Below are positions 1-8,583 of a stretch of DNA of 64,000 nt, in pieces. Every line of letters starts with the position of its first letter. The first letter of the stretch is position 1. Under the pieces are notes generated by a model that made no database searches, was not told where the DNA came from, and saw only the letters and a list, made by a program, of their open reading frames with translations. The position numbers were made by a program, and so were the translations under genes. This DNA comes from Mesobacillus zeae (GTDB taxonomy: Bacteria; Bacillota; Bacilli; Bacillales; Cytobacillaceae), in contig NZ_QWVT01000015.1 of assembly GCF_003570705.1 (NCBI RefSeq), positions 62,001 through 126,000 on the forward strand, in the 5' to 3' direction.

Positions 1-1
1 C

Positions 2-181
2 GGAACTGGGGGGCCAAAAGATGTAGATATGCTGTATAATCCGGTTGATCTATTGGACTGGGCAAAAGGTTATAAAGTACTGCACTTTTATTACGGTGAA
101 GAGGAAAGGGAAGAGGGGAACCTTCATACCGGCCTCTGCCATGTGGTGCAGGTTATTTTGCGGAAAGAGAAGGTTGGATGA
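2..181 (+). CDS. C-terminal end of a class I SAM-dependent methyltransferase (partial)
   Basis: An open frame enters from the left window edge and ends in TGA at 179-181, giving 59 residues. It reads GGPKDVDMLYNP, then LLDWAKG, then HFYYGEEE and HTGLCHVVQVILRK. These resemble the last strands of small Rossmann-fold methyltransferases annotated in Bacillus as class I SAM-dependent or tellurite-resistance-type methyltransferases. The catalytic and SAM-binding part lies outside the window, so substrate and gene name cannot be given. The next gene starts about 70 bases downstream in the same direction. Confidence 0.6.
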   Translation, partial: GTGGPKDVDMLYNPVDLLDWAKGYKVLHFYYGEEEREEGNLHTGLCHVVQVILRKEKVG

Positions 182-252
182 ACCCATCTGGAAAAAGGGA
201 GACGCACAAGCAAATCAGTTTGACGAAATATTCAACTAAGGGGCGGGGAAGG

Positions 253-762
253 ATGATACGCTTAGTAAATGAACATGACGCAGAATCAATTGTTGATATT
301 ATGAAAAGTATTATTTTATCGGAAACCACGACTCATTTCTTTATATCTTCACCTAATGAATTATCAGATAGCGTAAACAACGAAAGAGAGAAAATCCGTA
401 AAGGTTTAGATGAAGAAAATCTTTATATAGTTTGTGAAGTTGATCGTAAGGTAGTCGGCTTTTTGAGATTTAACCGATATAAACTTGACCGCTTAAATCA
501 TGCTGGCTCAATGAGTATGGGGATCAGGGAGGCCTATTGTAATCAAGGAATCGGGACTGTGATGATTGAATTCCTAATTAACTGGGCTAAACAGCAGCGA
601 GGTTTGGAAAAGATTTGCTTAGGGGTGCTTTCTGTCAATGAACGAGCTATAAAAGTATATAAGCGGCTAGGTTTTTTAGAAGAGGGAAGACAACGAAAAC
701 AAATTAAATATGAAGATGGGTCTTATGGGGATGATATCTTAATGGCATATTACCTCGTATGA
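253..762 (+). CDS. GNAT family N-acetyltransferase
   Basis: A 169-residue protein of the GNAT fold, which moves an acetyl group from acetyl-CoA to an amine. The acetyl-CoA loop is visible as NQGIGTVMIEFL, followed by the typical NERAIKVYKRLGF segment and a closing EEGRQRKQIKYEDG...DDILMAY. A longer in-frame start exists at 178, but the ATG at 253 is preceded by GGGGAAGG at a suitable distance and begins with the usual MIRL strand, so I chose it. Substrate is unknown. A strong hairpin terminator follows the stop codon, so the gene is probably monocistronic or ends the operon of the methyltransferase. Confidence 0.85.
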   Translation: MIRLVNEHDAESIVDIMKSIILSETTTHFFISSPNELSDSVNNEREKIRKGLDEENLYIVCEVDRKVVGFLRFNRYKLDRLNHAGSMSMGIREAYCNQGIGTVMIEFLINWAKQQRGLEKICLGVLSVNERAIKVYKRLGFLEEGRQRKQIKYEDGSYGDDILMAYYLV

Positions 763-780
763 TATTTCATTCTCCACATA

Positions 781-820
781 AAAAACCGCTTTGGACGGAA
801 AAACTCCAAAACGGTTTTTT
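781..820. terminator. Intrinsic terminator (bidirectional)
   Basis: AAAAACCG and CGGTTTTTT arms with an inner TTGGA/TCCAA stem, and T or A runs on both sides. It can end the GNAT gene on the plus strand and the oxidoreductase remnant on the minus strand. Confidence 0.8.
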
Positions 821-847
821 GTTTTTTTATGTGCTTATTACTGATTG

Positions 848-1669
848 TTATTCAGCGTCCGCTGTTTTCACAAGTACTTTTCCGATGTTGGCGCCCTTGA
901 AAAGATCCAGAAATGCATCAATCGTATGGTCAAAGCCTTCTGTAATTGTTTCTACGTACTTAAGCTCGCCTTCCGTTAGCTTATCCAGCTAACGCTTCAA
1001 CCCCTTCACCAAAACGGGATAAATAGTTGCCCACTGTAAATCCTTGCATTAAGGAACTTGTCTTAATTAAATACGATTGAACACGCAGACCTACATCTTC
1101 AGAAGCATGATTATAGGAAGAGATCGCTCCGCAAACAGGGATCCTTGCGAAATTATTCAGTAAAGGAAAAACGGCATCGCCAATTGTTCCACCTACATTT
1201 TCAAAATAGACATCTATTTCGTTAGGGCATGCCTCTTGAAGGGCAGCTCCTACATTCTGAGTGTTGTAATTAATGGCCTCGTCAAACCCTAACTCATCGA
1301 TCAGGAATTTAACTTTTTCATCTGACCCGGCAATATCGACAACACGGCAGCCTTTAATTTTCGCTATTTGACCCACAATTGAGCAAACAGCCCCTGCGGC
1401 ACCTGATACGACAATTGTTCCGCCTTCTTTAGGTTTACCAATGTCCAACAGACCAAAATATGCGGTTAAACCTGTCATACCCAATACGCTTAAATACGTA
1501 GAAACTGGTGCAAGATTTTGATCGATTTTTCGGACTTCGCTTTCTTTTGCAACAGAGTATTTCTGCCACCCAAGTGATCCAATAACATAGTCACCTTTTT
1601 CGAAAAAGTTTGATTTGTGATTCGACTAATTGTCCAATAACTCCGCTTGTAATCACTTTATTCAATACA
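848..1669 (-). pseudogene. Broken NADP-dependent oxidoreductase (YfmJ-like, medium-chain reductase)
   Basis: The minus strand encodes most of a zinc-independent quinone oxidoreductase/double-bond reductase. GAAGAVCSIVGQIAK is the nucleotide-binding loop, preceded by MTGLTAYFGLLDIGKPK and followed by YFENVGGTIGDAVF. The frame breaks twice: near 990 (the C-terminal part ending KVLVKTADAE lies in another frame) and near 1610 (the upstream part with SGVIGQLVES lies in another frame). The N-terminal substrate domain (roughly the first 80-90 residues) is missing, because sequence beyond about 1670 belongs to another remnant. I read this as an inactivated gene. The frameshifts could be sequencing errors, but the N-terminal truncation is independent evidence for decay. 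Confidence 0.8.
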
Positions 1670-1680
1670 GCTATTAGAAA

Positions 1681-1840
1681 GTCTACATGAACGCTGGACG
1701 TGTTTACTTGAAAATCTAACAGCTACACAATTACAGCGAACATATCAGTATCCTGATGGAGTAAAATGTGAATTGACCAAGGTATTGCATTTTATGCATG
1801 GCATGGTAATCACCATTTGGTACATATTTAACAAGCTTTA
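1681..1840 (+). pseudogene. Fragment of a DinB/YfiT-type (bacillithiol transferase-like) gene
   Basis: Translating plus-strand frames gives ERWTCLLENLTATQL, RTYQYPDG and, after a frame change near 1795, FYAWHGNHHLVHI. The last segment matches the metal-binding AWH-x2-HH signature near the C-terminus of the YfiT/DinB family (YfiT of B. subtilis is the bacillithiol S-transferase BstA). No start codon or N-terminal half is present and there is at least one frameshift. It is a relic lying between two other relics. Confidence 0.6.
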
Positions 1841-1864
1841 TATATTAACATTTGGGGGTTTTAC

Positions 1865-2125
1865 TTGCTCCAGACATTGCTGCAGAAAGAATTTTCGACA
1901 CGCGAAGTTGTTATCATAGGTGAAGGAAAAGACAAAGACACGTTGTTGGCATTCAAGCCATGTCCCAGAACTAGTGGTTGTTTCAGCAGTGGAGCATGAG
2001 GATTGGGAAAATATTGAGTGCAGGGGCTACAAAGCATTGGAGGGAAGGACTGACAGCCTATCTTTGAAAACTTTGTTTGCCAGAAGCCAGTGACTGATTT
2101 GAAAGAAGCGATGAAACAGCTTTAG
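1865..2125 (+). pseudogene. Fragment of the C-terminus of a YyaL-like (DUF255/thioredoxin-domain) gene
   Basis: Short pieces in three frames line up with the end of YyaL-type proteins: STREVVIIGEGKDKDTLLAF, then PELVVVSAVE, GYKALEGRT and finally CQKPVTDLKEAMKQL followed by TAG at 2123-2125. In intact homologues these form one continuous stretch ending in a CxxPVTD-like motif. The frameshifts and the missing 500 or more N-terminal residues make this a dead remnant. A terminator-like hairpin follows at 2144-2176. Confidence 0.6.
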
Positions 2126-2143
2126 ATTGATTAAAACCAAATC

Positions 2144-2176
2144 GAGAGGCGCAGCACTTAGCTGAGCCTCCTTTTT
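2144..2176 (+). terminator. Intrinsic terminator after the YyaL-like relic
   Basis: GAGGC...GCCTC stem extended by GCAGC/GCTGA pairing, followed by CTTTTT. It survives from the decayed gene and separates it from the sulfide island. Confidence 0.65.
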
Positions 2177-2250
2177 AATGAAATCATCCTAGCTGTCTGG
2201 AACTTGCCAAAATCAACGCTTGTCACAGATTCCGGCAGGATCGTGGATAA

Positions 2251-2266
2251 TTCCCCTAGGGGGTAT
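2251..2266. promoter_or_regulatory. Palindrome resembling a CsoR/CstR-type operator
   Basis: TTCCCCTAGGGGGTAT contains a perfect CCCCTAGGGG core and, read on the other strand, ATACCCCCTAGGGGAA. This is close to the ATACCC-type operators of the CsoR/CstR repressors that sense copper or persulfide. It lies about 60 bp upstream of the tauE promoter box. No such repressor is encoded in the window, so the match is by pattern only. Confidence 0.35.
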
Positions 2267-2323
2267 TTGATGCCCATTCCTAAAGGGAAAGTTCATCTAT
2301 TATTTTAGTATTCCATTGGATAA

Positions 2324-2368
2324 TAGGGGGATCTACCTATGTGTCCTTAGAAAACTAATATTTATACT
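2324..2368 (+). promoter_or_regulatory. tauE promoter with NreC-type box and -10
   Basis: The box TAGGGGGATCTACCTA (2324-2339) is followed by a -10 hexamer TATACT at 2363-2368. No good -35 hexamer is visible, so the promoter looks activator-dependent. The same distance (box start to -10 start, 39 bp) occurs before sqr and before the cyd genes. The staphylococcal NreC site is TAGGG-N4-CCCTA, a close relative. The box centre would fall near -43. Confidence 0.7.
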
Positions 2369-2420
2369 AGAAGTATAGGGGAAATTTTATTGCGGTTTTT
2401 AGAAATAGGGAGATGGGGAA

Positions 2421-3197
2421 ATGGATGTAAATTTTATTGTCGTGATTTTTCTGATCGGGTTTGTTGGTTCGTATATTTCAGGTATGGTTGGTATTGGGGG
2501 ATCGATTATTAAATACCCAATGTTATTGTATATACCGCCATTGCTGGGTTTTGCCGCTTTTAACGCCCATGAAGTGTCCGGGATCAGCGCTGTCCAGGTG
2601 TTTTTCGCTACAATCGGAGGGGTATGGGCTTATCGTAAAAGTGGCTTGCTGAATAAAGACCTGATCATTTACATGGGAAGCGGCATCCTTTTAGGAGGTT
2701 TGCTGGGCGGATATGGTTCTACTTTTATGGATGAAAGTGCAATAAACGTCGTCTATGCGGTTCTTGCCACGATCGCTGTAATTATGATGTTCATACCTAA
2801 GAAGAACAATGAAGATAAAGCTGTGCATGAAATTCTCTTTAATAAACCATTAGCAGCTCTATTAGCATTTGCGGTAGGATGTGCATCAGGGGTTGTTGGA
2901 GCAGCTGGAGCCTTTATTTTGGTTCCCATTCTCCTCGTTGTGTTGAAAATCCCAACAAGGATGACAATCGCTACTTCATTGGCGATTACCTTTATATCTT
3001 CAATTGGTTCGACAATCGGTAAAGTTGCTACAGGACAAGTACTGCTTGTACCTGCCCTAGTTATGATTGTCGCCAGTATCATTGCTGCTCCATTAGGGGC
3101 AAAAGCAGGACAAAAAATGAATACGAAAGTATTGCAATGGATTCTTTCCATTCTCATTTTAGCTACAGCAATCAAAATTTGGCTGGATATACTGTAG
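2421..3197 (+). CDS. TauE/SafE family sulfite/organosulfonate exporter
   Basis: 258 residues, almost all hydrophobic, with about eight predicted membrane segments in the two-fold repeated layout of the TauE/SafE (former DUF81) family. The N-terminal [19 protein letters not shown] and the repeated [16 protein letters not shown] are the paired glycine-rich motifs of that family. Members export sulfite, sulfoacetate or related anions. Placed beside sulfide oxidation genes, export of sulfite or thiosulfate made from sulfide is the simplest role, but that is inference. It has its own regulated promoter and its own terminator, so it is not co-transcribed with sqr. Confidence 0.88.
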   Translation: MDVNFIVVIFLIGFVGSYISGMVGIGGSIIKYPMLLYIPPLLGFAAFNAHEVSGISAVQVFFATIGGVWAYRKSGLLNKDLIIYMGSGILLGGLLGGYGSTFMDESAINVVYAVLATIAVIMMFIPKKNNEDKAVHEILFNKPLAALLAFAVGCASGVVGAAGAFILVPILLVVLKIPTRMTIATSLAITFISSIGSTIGKVATGQVLLVPALVMIVASIIAAPLGAKAGQKMNTKVLQWILSILILATAIKIWLDIL

Positions 3198-3215
3198 CTA
3201 TATGTTTGAAAGATA

Positions 3216-3246
3216 AAGGCTGACTCGCTTGAGTTGGCTTTTTTTC
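3216..3246 (+). terminator. Intrinsic terminator of tauE
   Basis: AAGGCTGACTC, a short loop, then GAGTTGGCTT with a run of T. It separates tauE from the sqr promoter. Confidence 0.8.
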
Positions 3247-3282
3247 GTTTTGAAAGAACAATCTCGTACCTTTCAGAATAAT

Positions 3283-3327
3283 TAGGGGAGTACCCCTATA
3301 TTTTATGAATGCGGTTTCAACTATTAT
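3283..3327 (+). promoter_or_regulatory. sqr promoter with perfect TAGGGG-N4-CCCCTA box
   Basis: TAGGGGAGTACCCCTA at 3283-3298 is an inverted repeat with perfect 6-bp arms. A -10-like TATTAT lies at 3322-3327, exactly 39 bp from the start of the box, as in the tauE and cyd promoters. There is no recognisable -35 sequence. I infer activation by the NreC-like regulator encoded downstream. Confidence 0.72.
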
Positions 3328-3387
3328 GAAGGTGTAAAGGTTAATTAATTTCATATACGAACAAAGTTTAAAGGGGAGGATCTTTAA

Positions 3388-4581
3388 ATGAATGCTTCAT
3401 ACAAGGTAGTCATTGTCGGAGGCGGGACTGCCGGAATTTCGGTAGCAGCAAGGCTTTTACGTCAATCAAACTCATTGGCAGAAAAAATTGCAATCATTGA
3501 CCCGGCAGATAAACATTACTATCAGCCATTATGGACACTGGTAGGAGGGGGAGCATCAAAAAAAGAAGACTCTGAACGGACAATGGAAAGTGTGATTCCA
3601 AAGGGAGCTGTATGGTTACAGACTGCTGTAGCTGAATTTTCCCCAGAGTCAAAGTATGTCGTAACAAACGATGGACAGACGATCGGCTACGACTATCTCG
3701 TAGTAGCCAGTGGAATTGAAATTAACTGGGGCGGAATTAAAGGATTAAAAGAATCCCTTGGAACAAAGCAGGTATGCAGTAACTATTCTTATCAACATGT
3801 TGATTATACATGGGAAACAATCCGGTCGTTTAAAGGCGGAACAGCACTCTTTACCCATCCGGCATCACCTGTTAAATGCGGCGGTGCGCCACAAAAAATT
3901 ATGTATTTGGCAGAAGATTATTTTACGAGGGCGGGCGTAAGAAATAGTACAAATGTGGTATTTCAGTCAGCTAATCCAGCTATTTTTGACGTGCAAAAAT
4001 ACCGTGAAGCACTTGAAAAAGTAGTAGTGAGAAAGAATATCCAGGCTAATTTCCGAAAAAACCTGATCGAAATCAAACCAGATGAGAAGATTGCCATTTT
4101 CGAAGACCTGGATACACAAGAGAAAGAAGAAGTTGCGTATAGTATGATCCATGTTACACCGCTCATGCAGGCGCCATCTTTCATTAAAAACAGCCCATTA
4201 GCGGATGAAACTGGCTGGGTGGACGTACACCAGTATACACTGCAGCATAATCGGTATAAAAATGTGTTTGGACTTGGAGATAATGCGAACCTGCCGACTT
4301 CCAAAACAGGAGCGGCCATTCGCAAACAAGCCCCTGTTGTTGCGAATAATATTATTTCTTTAATGCGGTCAATACCGATGAAAGAAAGCTATGACGGTTA
4401 CTCTTCATGTCCAATCGTAACAGGATACAACAAGCTTATATTGGCGGAGTTTGATTATAACAAAGATCCGCAGGAAACTATGCCATTCAATCAAGCCGTT
4501 GAAAGACGCAGCATGTATATGATGAAGAAAGATATGCTTCCCATCATGTACTGGAACGGGATGTTAAAAGGTACGATGTAA
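3388..4581 (+). CDS. sqr: Sulfide:quinone oxidoreductase
   Basis: 397 residues. The N-terminal KVVIVGGGTAGISVAARLL is the FAD-binding Rossmann loop, and a second dinucleotide-type motif ends in GLGDNANLPTSKTGAAIRKQ. C164 (VKCGGAPQK) and C341 (SSCPIVTG) occupy the places expected for the redox-active cysteine pair of type II SQR, and C130 is an additional cysteine. The enzyme oxidises sulfide at the membrane, passes electrons to quinone and releases persulfide to an acceptor. Start ATG has AGGGGAGGATC upstream. DUF1641, the persulfide dioxygenase and probably this gene form one operon behind the boxed promoter. The quinol produced can be reoxidised by the cytochrome bd encoded nearby. Confidence 0.93.
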   Translation: MNASYKVVIVGGGTAGISVAARLLRQSNSLAEKIAIIDPADKHYYQPLWTLVGGGASKKEDSERTMESVIPKGAVWLQTAVAEFSPESKYVVTNDGQTIGYDYLVVASGIEINWGGIKGLKESLGTKQVCSNYSYQHVDYTWETIRSFKGGTALFTHPASPVKCGGAPQKIMYLAEDYFTRAGVRNSTNVVFQSANPAIFDVQKYREALEKVVVRKNIQANFRKNLIEIKPDEKIAIFEDLDTQEKEEVAYSMIHVTPLMQAPSFIKNSPLADETGWVDVHQYTLQHNRYKNVFGLGDNANLPTSKTGAAIRKQAPVVANNIISLMRSIPMKESYDGYSSCPIVTGYNKLILAEFDYNKDPQETMPFNQAVERRSMYMMKKDMLPIMYWNGMLKGTM

Positions 4582-4612
4582 AAAAGTATGATAGAGAGGA
4601 GTGCAGCCTCAC

Positions 4613-5185
4613 ATGATAAAATATGAAACTCAGTCGGCCAATGCTGTCCCGCAAGGGCTTATATCTGAACTAGAGAATCCTGACGTAATGCAATCTCTTG
4701 TAGAACTATTGCGCATGTTACCGGACTTCCAAAAAAAAATGCAATCGGTTGAAGACGTGTTGCTTTTTGGAAAAGCTGTGTTACAGGACAATCAAATGAT
4801 TGAAAAGTATGAAGAAACTGCTTCTACTTTCAATATAAATGCTGAAACGGTTATGTCGCTTATTACTCTGTTGGAAAAGCTTCCAAAGATCGTAAAAATG
4901 GTCGAGCAATTAGAAAATATAACGGACTTTGTCTCAAGCATCATAGGGGATAAAAAGTCGACGGATTACTTATTTTCTAATCTTAAGGAGTATGCGGATC
5001 CAATTGTAAAAGAAGGGGATCAAGCTTTAAATCTTCTTATAGAAGTGAAGGAACGGGCTAATTGCAGTCCGCAAAATGTGAAGTTCATTTCGATGGTGAA
5101 GTGGCTGAAGGATCCGACTGTCCAAAGAGGATTATGTTATGTGCAAGCAACACTAGATTTATTATCAGAAAAAAAAGCGAGATAA
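4613..5185 (+). CDS. DUF1641 domain protein
   Basis: 190 residues, helical and soluble, with the DUF1641 pattern LLEKLPKIVKMVEQLE...TDFVSSI and a C-terminal KWLKDPTVQRGL. The frame also has a GTG at 4601, but the GAGAGGAG ribosome site (4594-4601) overlaps that codon and fits the ATG at 4613, so I prefer the latter. DUF1641 proteins accompany SQR-type flavoproteins and formate dehydrogenase alpha subunits in Firmicutes (as with yjgC/yjgD). A formate dehydrogenase start lies at the right edge of this window. The biochemical function is unknown to me, and a helper of membrane flavoprotein or molybdo-enzyme complexes is inference from gene neighbourhood. Confidence 0.82.
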   Translation: MIKYETQSANAVPQGLISELENPDVMQSLVELLRMLPDFQKKMQSVEDVLLFGKAVLQDNQMIEKYEETASTFNINAETVMSLITLLEKLPKIVKMVEQLENITDFVSSIIGDKKSTDYLFSNLKEYADPIVKEGDQALNLLIEVKERANCSPQNVKFISMVKWLKDPTVQRGLCYVQATLDLLSEKKAR

Positions 5186-5203
5186 TTTGAAAGGGGAAAA
5201 ATT

Positions 5204-6613
5204 ATGTTACTACGTTATTTTTATGATGAAAAGCTAGCCCATGCATCTTATTTAGTTGGTTGTCAAGCAACAGGAGAAGCAGTAGTAGTGGATCCTATGC
5301 GGAACATTAAACCATATATTGAATTGGCTGAATCAGAAAAGCTAAAGATTGTTGGGGCTCTGGAAACACATATCCATGCAGACTTTGTATCAGGTTCGCG
5401 TGAATTGGCTGATCGCTTTGAGACAAAAATGTACATCTCGGATGAAGGCGATGAAAACTGGAAATATCAAAACCTCGAAAATGTCAGCCATCAATTATTA
5501 AAAGATGGGGATACATTCAAGATTGGCAACCTTCTGTTCGAAACCATGCATACGCCTGGCCATACTCCAGAAAGCATTTCCTTCATGTTGACGGACCGCG
5601 GCGGCAATGCTGACATGCCAATGGGAATCTTTACAGGAGACTTTGTTTTTGTCGGAGATATTGGCAGACCAGACTTACTGGAAAAAGCAGCGGGTATTAT
5701 AGGTACTTCTGAGTCGGGCGCAAAAGCGATGTACCAATCAGTTGAACGATTTAAAACAATGCCGGACTATTTACAAATCTGGCCTGCACATGGAGCCGGA
5801 AGTGCATGCGGTAAATCTCTTGGTGCTGTTCCTTCATCAACAGTTGGTTATGAAAAGAAGTTCAACTGGGCTATGAAATTTAATGAAGAACAAGCGTTCA
5901 TTGATGCATTGCTAGAAGGCCAGCCGGAACCTCCTTATTACTTTGCTGTTATGAAGCATGTTAATAAGGTAGGCATTGATTTAATTAAAAACTTGCCAGT
6001 CTTGAAAAAAGTTTCAACATTTGAAGAGATTCTAAAACTTATTGCGGAAGGAAATCAAGTTCTGGATACTCGGGCTGCCGATGACTATGCAAATGGACAT
6101 ATTGAAGGAACTATCAATATACCATTTACTAATTCGTTCACAAACTGGGCGGGATGGCTTGTAGATTATAGTAAACCATTATACCTTCTGGTTGAAGAAG
6201 AAGTATTGGAAGAAATGAAGATCGCCTTACGGTCAGTTGGTATTGATCTAGTTCTTGGATATGGTGACGTAAACGATATTTTTGATGGTGTTTCCGCAGA
6301 ATCTTTAGAAACATATATATGTGTTATGCCAAAAGAAGCTGCAAAGCTGATAGAAGCTGATGAAGTGACCATTTTGGATGTCCGTAATCAGGCCGAGTGG
6401 AATGGAGGCCATTTAGATAACGCTCAACATATCATGGTTGGGACACTTCTTAAACGGCTTGAGGAAGTAAGTAAAGAAAAACGAATTTTAGTGCACTGTC
6501 AAAGTGGTGTTCGATCAGCGATTGCTATGAGTGTTCTTCAAGCTAAAGGGATCAAAAACTGTGTTAATATGGCAGGCGGTTACTCCCTATGGATTAACGA
6601 AGTAAATCAATAA
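5204..6613 (+). CDS. Persulfide dioxygenase-rhodanese fusion (CstB-like)
   Basis: 469 residues. The N-terminal metallo-beta-lactamase domain (about 1-240) has the non-haem iron signature ETHIHADFVSG (H56, H58, D60), TPGHTPES (H120) and TGDFVFVGDIGRPDL (D146), as in persulfide dioxygenases. Two rhodanese-type domains follow. The first (about 275-350) has DTRAADDYANGHIEGTINIP but no catalytic cysteine loop. The second (about 375-465) carries VHCQSGVRSA with C432. This is the architecture of staphylococcal CstB, which converts persulfide to thiosulfate using oxygen. It follows DUF1641 by 18 bases and is closed by a strong terminator, so it is the last gene of the sqr operon. Confidence 0.92.
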   Translation: MLLRYFYDEKLAHASYLVGCQATGEAVVVDPMRNIKPYIELAESEKLKIVGALETHIHADFVSGSRELADRFETKMYISDEGDENWKYQNLENVSHQLLKDGDTFKIGNLLFETMHTPGHTPESISFMLTDRGGNADMPMGIFTGDFVFVGDIGRPDLLEKAAGIIGTSESGAKAMYQSVERFKTMPDYLQIWPAHGAGSACGKSLGAVPSSTVGYEKKFNWAMKFNEEQAFIDALLEGQPEPPYYFAVMKHVNKVGIDLIKNLPVLKKVSTFEEILKLIAEGNQVLDTRAADDYANGHIEGTINIPFTNSFTNWAGWLVDYSKPLYLLVEEEVLEEMKIALRSVGIDLVLGYGDVNDIFDGVSAESLETYICVMPKEAAKLIEADEVTILDVRNQAEWNGGHLDNAQHIMVGTLLKRLEEVSKEKRILVHCQSGVRSAIAMSVLQAKGIKNCVNMAGGYSLWINEVNQ

Positions 6614-6647
6614 GCATAACGAATATAACAAGATTTTTAATAAGAAG

Positions 6648-6679
6648 GCCGGTTCCCTTTTTGGGAACCGGCTTATTTT
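6648..6679 (+). terminator. Intrinsic terminator of the sqr operon
   Basis: GCCGGTTCCC, five T, GGGAACCGGC, then TTATTTTTC. It is a perfect 10-bp stem. Confidence 0.9.
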
Positions 6680-6793
6680 TCTATATGACTAAGGATAGGC
6701 GGGCTGCCACTTTGCAGTCTTCAAAAGTTTCTTTAAATATTTATTATAGTAAAATAAAAGTGAGAAGTAGGAAAATGAGAGAGGGAAGATATT

Positions 6794-7834
6794 ATGACTG
6801 AAGTCACTCATCTTGATACTAAATATCTGCAACAAATATTTAAGTATATTCAAGACGGGATCATCATCATGAATACCGACAGGGAAATCCTGAAGGTTAA
6901 TCCTTCTGCTGAGCGGTTAACAGGTTGGGTTAAAGGCGATCGGGTGCCATTCTGTTCCTTTTGCCGACAAAGAAATCTTCGTACAGATAAACAAGCTTGC
7001 TATTTGCTTGAAAATGATGAAATTCCTTACTTTAATTCCAAGATGCCGACATATAAGGGGAAAAATATTGATGTAGAGATGAGCACAGCTTTAATCTATC
7101 CAGAAACAAGCAACAATCAAAAAGAATACTTGTTAGTTCTCAGGGATAAAACAATTCAAAAAAAAGAGGAAGAAGCCCGTTTATCAAAGCTAATTATCAG
7201 GCAGTTAATCGAAGCAAAGGAGTCTGAACATAAACGATTGGCGCAAGAACTTCATGATGGTGTTGGTCAATCTTTATTTACGATATCGGTCGCACTTCAA
7301 GCCATTGAATCTTATATTAAAGATGATGGAGTTTTGGATAGCTATATTGAAGAAGTAAGAAAAGAGCTGGAAAAGGTAATGGACGATGTGAAATCCTATT
7401 CTTATTATTTAAGGCCGCAAAGTTTGGATCAACTGGGCCTGGTTGCGACAATCAATAGTTTAGTTTCTTCCCTTGAAAAAAACAATCCGAAAATATCGAT
7501 TCAATTCGAAACAAACATGGAGGTTAGATGTGACCCGCATGTCGAAATCAATTTATACCGTGTTATTCAGGAAGCACTTCATAATGTTCTGAAATATGCT
7601 CAAGCAAGCAAAGTTACAATCCTTCTCACCGAATCCGAAGATCAATTATCTCTCAGGATAGCAGATAACGGGGTCGGTTTTAATAAAGCTAATTTAAAAA
7701 ATGAAGGATTAGGATTAAAGCATATGGCTGAACGCATAGATCAAATAGGAGGCAAATTCTTCATCGATTCTAAGCCGAATCAAGGAACCAAAATTAGAAT
7801 AACTATTCCAAAACGGAAGAAGGACAGACTCTAA
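6794..7834 (+). CDS. NreB-like PAS sensor histidine kinase
   Basis: 346 residues, without membrane segments. A PAS domain (about 10-120) carries C54, C57 and C69 in the spacing C-x2-C-x11-C. Staphylococcal NreB binds an oxygen-labile [4Fe-4S] cluster with C-x2-C-x11-C-x2-C, so the fourth cysteine is absent here (L72 at that place). A HisKA_3 helix follows with QELHDGVGQSLF (H154), then an HATPase domain with EALHNVLKYA, ADNGVGF and GLGLKHMAERI. Length and order match NreB. Its stop codon directly abuts the regulator gene, so the two are one unit. Function as oxygen, redox or sulfur sensor is inference. The incomplete cluster motif leaves the ligand open. Confidence 0.9.
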   Translation: MTEVTHLDTKYLQQIFKYIQDGIIIMNTDREILKVNPSAERLTGWVKGDRVPFCSFCRQRNLRTDKQACYLLENDEIPYFNSKMPTYKGKNIDVEMSTALIYPETSNNQKEYLLVLRDKTIQKKEEEARLSKLIIRQLIEAKESEHKRLAQELHDGVGQSLFTISVALQAIESYIKDDGVLDSYIEEVRKELEKVMDDVKSYSYYLRPQSLDQLGLVATINSLVSSLEKNNPKISIQFETNMEVRCDPHVEINLYRVIQEALHNVLKYAQASKVTILLTESEDQLSLRIADNGVGFNKANLKNEGLGLKHMAERIDQIGGKFFIDSKPNQGTKIRITIPKRKKDRL

Positions 7835-8476
7835 ATGATAAAAGTGATGATTGTAGATGATCATGTTTTAATTCGGAAAGGTCTTCTCCTCTTGTTACAA
7901 AGCTATAGCGATATTGAAATTGTCGGAGAAGCAGGTGATGGTGAAGAAGCCATCCTATGTGCTGAAAGGACAAATCCAGATATCATTTTAATGGATATAT
8001 CGATTCCAAGTGGCCTGGACGGGTTTACGGCCACTCAAGAAATTATGAAACAAAATGGTTCTGTAAAAGTCATTTTGTTAACGATGCATAATGAAATGGT
8101 TTATATTCAAAAAGCGATCGATATTAATGCGCATGGCTATTTATTGAAAAACAGCCAAGGCGGAGAATTGTACCAGGCGATAAAAAGTGTTTATAACGGA
8201 AAAAAGTATTATAGCGTAGGGCTGCCGCAAGAACAAATAGAAAAGATGTTCAAGAGAAAAGGAAAAGACAAGTCCTGCATTCTAACGATCAGAGAGCAAG
8301 AAGTAGTGAGGTTGACTATTCTGGGTTACACCAATATGCAAATTGCAGTAAAATTGCTTATTAGTGTAAAAACTGTAGAAAATCACAAAGCAAATATTAT
8401 GCAGAAGCTAAATCTCAAGAACAAATCGGAACTAATACAATATGGCCTAAGCAATAATTATTTAGAGCTGGTATAA
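7835..8476 (+). CDS. NreC-like response regulator (NarL/FixJ family)
   Basis: 213 residues. Receiver domain with acidic DDH at 8-10, phospho-acceptor D54 (ILMDISIPSGLDG) and K near 105, then a LuxR-type helix-turn-helix with LTIREQEVVRLTILGYTNMQIAVKL. ATG follows the kinase stop codon directly, so it is translationally coupled and is the kinase's partner. The LuxR-type domain fits binding to short inverted repeats such as the TAGGGG-N4-CCCCTA boxes seen before tauE, sqr and cyd. The staphylococcal relative NreC binds TAGGG-N4-CCCTA upstream of nitrate and nitrite reductase operons. That this protein binds the boxes here is inference. A terminator follows. Confidence 0.92.
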   Translation: MIKVMIVDDHVLIRKGLLLLLQSYSDIEIVGEAGDGEEAILCAERTNPDIILMDISIPSGLDGFTATQEIMKQNGSVKVILLTMHNEMVYIQKAIDINAHGYLLKNSQGGELYQAIKSVYNGKKYYSVGLPQEQIEKMFKRKGKDKSCILTIREQEVVRLTILGYTNMQIAVKLLISVKTVENHKANIMQKLNLKNKSELIQYGLSNNYLELV

Positions 8477-8483
8477 CCAGGAT

Positions 8484-8540
8484 TAAGAGGCGTAACAAAA
8501 GTGGAGCAAAAACCCTTTTGATACACCTCTTTTCTCTTTT
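8484..8540 (+). terminator. Intrinsic terminator after the two-component pair
   Basis: AAGAGG-x-GTA-x-CAAAAG pairs with CTTTTG-x-TAC-x-CCTCTT, followed by TTCTCTTTTT. Confidence 0.75.
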
Positions 8541-8583
8541 TATAAACAATAGTTCGAAAAGTGTTCACAATATTCCTGTGCTA

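Noticed and set aside
2753-3175. 140-codon minus-strand frame
   Set aside because: Antisense shadow of the tauE gene, whose membrane protein frame is convincing.
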